8,152 nucleotides of DNA, taken from assembly GCA_023412175.1 (NCBI GenBank), contig JAEYOB010000268.1, positions 1-8,152 on the forward strand. The letters are read 5' to 3'. The notes beneath the pieces were generated by a model, which was not told the origin of the DNA, searched no databases, and worked only from the letters and a program-made list of their open reading frames with translations. Below are positions 5,831 through 8,152 of this stretch, in pieces. Within the stretch, counting starts at the first letter, position 1, and each line of letters begins with the position of its first letter. The position numbers and the translations under genes were made by a program. Source of the DNA: Pseudomonadota bacterium. Its GTDB lineage: Bacteria; Pseudomonadota; Alphaproteobacteria; Azospirillales; Azospirillaceae.

Positions 5831-6907
5831 GTGACGAGCCTCACCGACACCGTCTCCTCACGCGCCGCTGCCGCCGCCGTGCCGACCACCCGGCCCATCG
5901 CCGTCTGGCTGCTGCTCTGTGCCGGCATGGTCTTCGCCATGGCGGTGATCGGCGCGATCACCCGGCTGACCGAATCGGGCCTGTCGATGGTGGAGTGGAA
6001 GCCGCTGATTGGCATCCTGCCACCCCTGACCGAGGCGGAATGGAACCGCGTCTTCGACCTGTACCGCGAGACGCCGGAGTTCCGCATCTACAACGCCTGG
6101 ATGGACCTGGAGGGGTTCAAGCGGATCTTCTTCTGGGAGTGGTTCCACCGCCTGTGGGGCCAACTGATCGGCTTCGTCTTCCTGCTGCCGTTCGTTTGGT
6201 TCGTGGTGCGAGGGCAGGTACCGCGCGCCCTGGCGCCGCGGCTGGTCGGGCTGTTCCTGCTGGGCGGGCTGCAGGGCGTCATCGGCTGGTTCATGGTGAT
6301 GAGCGGTCTGGTCGATCAGCCGCACGTCAGCCACTACCGGCTGGCGCTGCACCTGGGCGTGGCGATCCTCATCTATGGGGCGCTGGTGCGGGTGGCGCTG
6401 GGTATCCTCGATCCGAATCCGCTGGCCGGCTGGCGGCCGGAGGCTGGGATCCTGCGGCGCCACGCCCGCTGGGCGCTGGGGTTCGTGGCAGTGACCATCG
6501 TCTGGGGCGCCTTCGTCGCCGGCATCCGGGCGGGCTTCGCCTACAACACGTTCCCGCTGATGGCCGGGCACGTGGTGCCGCCGGAGGTCTGGAACCTGAC
6601 GCCCTGGTGGATCAACGCCTTCGAGAACACCGCGGCCGTGCAGTTCCTGCACCGCGCGCTGGCGCTGGTCACCGGCGCCGTGGTGCTGGCGCTGGCGTGG
6701 CGGGTGTGGGCAGCCGGGCTGCCGGGGGGCGCCGGGCGGGTGGCGGCGCTGCTCGGCGGGATGGTCGTCGTGCAGATCGCGTTGGGCATCGCGACGCTGC
6801 TGACCAAGGTGGCGATCCCCGTGGCGGCGGCGCACCAGGGCGGCGCGCTGCTGGTGGTGGGCCTGCTGGTGTGGCTGCTGCACGAACTGAAGCCGGTCGT
6901 GCGGTAG
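5831..6907 (+). CDS. ctaA: Heme A synthase (COX15/CtaA family)
   Basis: This integral inner-membrane protein oxidises the C8 methyl group of heme O to a formyl group, making heme A for aa3-type cytochrome oxidases. At 358 residues with about eight hydrophobic segments it has the usual length for the alphaproteobacterial/mitochondrial type. The first helix (about 23-43) is followed by the signature TRLTESGLSMVEWKPLIG (44-61) with the conserved glutamate. Candidate heme-ligand histidines are H106 (EWFHRLWGQLIG), H174 (SHYRLALHLG), H274 (VQFLHRALALVTG) and H335 (AAHQGGALL). GAFVAGIRAGFAYNTFPLM at 226-244 is also diagnostic. GTG at 5831 is chosen because GGGA at 5818-5821 lies 9 nt upstream, and the in-frame TTG at 5825 would be too close to it. 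It stands alone, divergent from the oxidoreductase and ending in a hairpin terminator. No oxidase subunit gene is in view. Confidence 0.95.
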   Translation: MTSLTDTVSSRAAAAAVPTTRPIAVWLLLCAGMVFAMAVIGAITRLTESGLSMVEWKPLIGILPPLTEAEWNRVFDLYRETPEFRIYNAWMDLEGFKRIFFWEWFHRLWGQLIGFVFLLPFVWFVVRGQVPRALAPRLVGLFLLGGLQGVIGWFMVMSGLVDQPHVSHYRLALHLGVAILIYGALVRVALGILDPNPLAGWRPEAGILRRHARWALGFVAVTIVWGAFVAGIRAGFAYNTFPLMAGHVVPPEVWNLTPWWINAFENTAAVQFLHRALALVTGAVVLALAWRVWAAGLPGGAGRVAALLGGMVVVQIALGIATLLTKVAIPVAAAHQGGALLVVGLLVWLLHELKPVVR

Positions 6908-6908
6908 G

Positions 6909-6952
6909 CCCTGACCCCCGCCTTTCGGGCGGGAGCTGCCTCAGGGTTTGTT
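6909..6952 (+). terminator. Hairpin terminator after ctaA
   Basis: Just after the ctaA stop, CCCGCC (6917-6922) and GGCGGG (6928-6933) form a strong stem with a 5-base loop TTTCG. Outer arms CCCTGA (6909-6914) and TCAGGG (6941-6946) can extend it. The outer arm is followed by TTTGTT (6947-6952), a short T-rich tail as expected for an intrinsic terminator on the plus strand. The tail touches the stop codon of the converging EEP gene. There is no T-run on the other side, so efficiency for the minus strand is doubtful. Confidence 0.6.
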
Positions 6953-7763
6953 ACGGTACCGCAACGACCGCCCGCACCGGCAGGTGGTCCGAAGCGCGCC
7001 GGGTCATCGGCGTGCGGATCACCTCGAAGGCCGGTACCGTCAACCCCCCGCGCACGTAGATGCGGTCGAGCCGCAGCGTCGGCATGCGGGCGTGGAAGCT
7101 GCGCGGGCTGGCGCAGTCCTCGAACGACTCGGCCAGCCGGCGCAGGCGCGGCGAGGTGGGGGCCCACTCGTTGAGGTCGCCCATGAACAGCGACGGCAAC
7201 TGCGGCTGCTGGTCGAGCAGTGCCAGGATGCGGGCGATCTGGGTGGCGCGCTCCCACGGGTCGAGGCCGAGGTGGGCGGCGATCACGCGCACCGGGCGGC
7301 CCTCCACCTCGACCACCACGTCGATGCCGCCGCGCGGCTCGCGGTGCCGGACGCAGAGATCGACGGGGGTGACCGAGCGCACCGGCAGCCGCGTCAGGAT
7401 GGCGTTGCCATAGTGGGCGCGGGCGGTGTGCTTGGTGGGGGCGGCGTGCGCCGTCAGGCCGGTGGCCTTGGCGAGGTAGTCGAACTGGTCCAGCCCGACC
7501 TCGCCCCGGTGGTGCCAGCCCACCTCCTGCAGGCCGATCAGATCGACGTCGAGGTTGCGGATCACCTCGGCGATGCGGTCGGGCGCGAAGCGGGCGTCGA
7601 GCCCGACGCAGCTGTGGATGTTCCAGGTGGCGATGCGCAACGGTGCCATGCCCTCCGGCATCGGGATGGCCCGGCTGTCGGGCTGCCGCTGGCGTCGGCG
7701 GGCACGCGCCGCCCGCAGGACCGTCGCGATGCGCCGAACCCGCTCGTCGCTGAATCGGATCAC
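6951..7763 (-). CDS. Endonuclease/exonuclease/phosphatase (EEP) superfamily phosphodiesterase, YbhP-like
   Basis: This 270-residue protein has the complete metal-dependent phosphodiesterase fold of the EEP superfamily (DNase I, AP endonuclease, inositol and sphingolipid phosphodiesterases). Motifs in order are ATWNIHSCVG with N48, LQEV with E80, YGNAIL with N120, AAHLGL with H164, MGDLNEW with D196 and N198, RLDRIY with D233, and SDHLPV with D259-H260. All expected catalytic and metal-binding residues are present. The first 38 residues are arginine-rich and outside the domain. GTG at 7763 is chosen because GTGA overlaps the TGA stop of the upstream gene by 4 bases, with GGGGAG at 7774-7779 upstream. 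A later ATG at residue 35 or 39 is possible. Coupling to a VTT membrane protein recalls E. coli ybhP beside cardiolipin synthase gene clsB, so a phospholipid-related role is inferred over DNA repair. The substrate is unknown. Confidence 0.88.
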   Translation of the reverse strand: MIRFSDERVRRIATVLRAARARRRQRQPDSRAIPMPEGMAPLRIATWNIHSCVGLDARFAPDRIAEVIRNLDVDLIGLQEVGWHHRGEVGLDQFDYLAKATGLTAHAAPTKHTARAHYGNAILTRLPVRSVTPVDLCVRHREPRGGIDVVVEVEGRPVRVIAAHLGLDPWERATQIARILALLDQQPQLPSLFMGDLNEWAPTSPRLRRLAESFEDCASPRSFHARMPTLRLDRIYVRGGLTVPAFEVIRTPMTRRASDHLPVRAVVAVP

Positions 7764-8152
7764 GATTCCCTGTCTCCCCAGCTTGTCTTGCCCAACACCC
7801 GGCTCGCCGCCCAGCCCAGCCCGACCGCCACGGCAGCAAGCCCGACCAGCAGCGCCGTGTCGGCCCCCGTCGGGTTCCGCAGCGTCCGCTCGAGCTGGTT
7901 GCCGAGCAGGCTGAACGCCAGGATTCCCGGCGCCATGCCGGCCACCGTGCCGATGACGAAGTCGCGGAAATGGATGCGCGATGCCCCGGCCACCAGATTG
8001 ATTACGGTGAACGGGGCCACCGGGACAACCCGGATCGTCGCGACGGCGAGGATTCCGCTGCGCGCCAGCCGCGCGCTGGCCCGCGCCACCGCCGGTCCGC
8101 CGAAGCGCTCGATGTGCCGGCGCCCCAGCCAGCGCCCGGTCCAGAACAGCAC
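7760..8152 (-). CDS. VTT domain (TVP38/TMEM64, DedA-like) membrane protein, C-terminal part
   Basis: The last 130 codons of a protein that enters from the right edge; its true start lies outside the window. The visible part carries the VTT (SNARE-associated/DedA-like) signature: in fragment numbering R41, P44, P47-F48, N52 and G56 within IRVVPVAPFTVINLVAG, then FVIGTVAGMAPG at 65-76. Hydrophobic segments lie at about 33-57, 65-83 and 99-117, and the protein ends in a short polar tail. Such proteins are inner-membrane, and relatives act in lipid scrambling or transport. In several proteobacteria this domain is the C-terminal half of a protein with an N-terminal phospholipase D-like domain, which could apply here but cannot be seen. 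Its TGA stop overlaps the GTG start of the EEP gene, so the two are one operon. Confidence 0.8.
   Translation of the reverse strand: MLFWTGRWLGRRHIERFGGPAVARASARLARSGILAVATIRVVPVAPFTVINLVAGASRIHFRDFVIGTVAGMAPGILAFSLLGNQLERTLRNPTGADTALLVGLAAVAVGLGWAASRVLGKTSWGDRES

Noticed and set aside
2160..5834. A 1224-codon open frame on the plus strand opposite the oxidoreductase, and a 1000-codon minus-strand frame at 1927-4929
   Set aside because: Both are low-complexity His/Arg/Ala/Gly-rich translations typical of shadow frames in GC-rich DNA. The minus-strand frame at 2172-5663 carries all the recognisable cofactor motifs, and neither shadow shows any.
5767..7059. A 430-codon plus-strand frame overlapping ctaA, and minus-strand frames across ctaA
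   Set aside because: They lie over a gene with clear CtaA motifs and have arginine/glycine-rich shadow composition with no domain.

Overview
The window is GC-rich chromosomal DNA that looks like an alphaproteobacterium of the Rhodospirillales, most likely Azospirillum or a close relative. The evidence is the groES-groEL operon with a CIRCE operator and a CTTGAA-type heat-shock promoter, an Usg-family protein, a heme A synthase of the alphaproteobacterial type, and a very long fused flavoprotein. The genus is inferred from protein character and base composition. No 16S rRNA or other marker is present.

Layout. 1-797, minus strand: the start of groEL (cut by the window edge) and complete groES. 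798-1074: regulatory region with a CIRCE operator, a probable sigma-32-type promoter and an 18-bp palindrome upstream of it. 1075-2150, plus strand: usg, a 45-residue one-helix membrane protein, and a glycoside hydrolase family 24 lysozyme. Two perfect palindromes lie between usg and the small membrane gene, one of them matching the CRP half-sites TGTGA-N6-TCACA. A long possible RNA stem lies just before the lysozyme ribosome binding site. 2172-5663, minus strand: a 1163-residue oxidoreductase that joins a GltD/NfnL-like iron-sulfur flavoprotein to a PyrK/NfnS-like ferredoxin-reductase module. 5831-6907, plus strand: ctaA, divergent from the oxidoreductase and ended by a clear hairpin terminator. 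6951-8152, minus strand: an EEP-superfamily phosphodiesterase, translationally coupled to an upstream VTT (TVP38/DedA-like) membrane protein that runs off the window.

How the genes relate. groES-groEL is the chaperonin system under HrcA/CIRCE and probable heat-shock control. The small membrane protein and the lysozyme may form a two-gene unit, and a holin-endolysin-like relationship is conceivable but unproven. CtaA makes heme A for terminal oxidases. The EEP-VTT pair recalls the E. coli ybhP-clsB neighbourhood and suggests a membrane phospholipid role. The best candidate for something underexplored is the fused oxidoreductase: its domains and cofactor motifs are those of an NfnLS-type transhydrogenase in one chain, with an unassigned N-terminal extension of about 240 residues. 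I saw no CRISPR array, insertion sequence, tRNA or rRNA.
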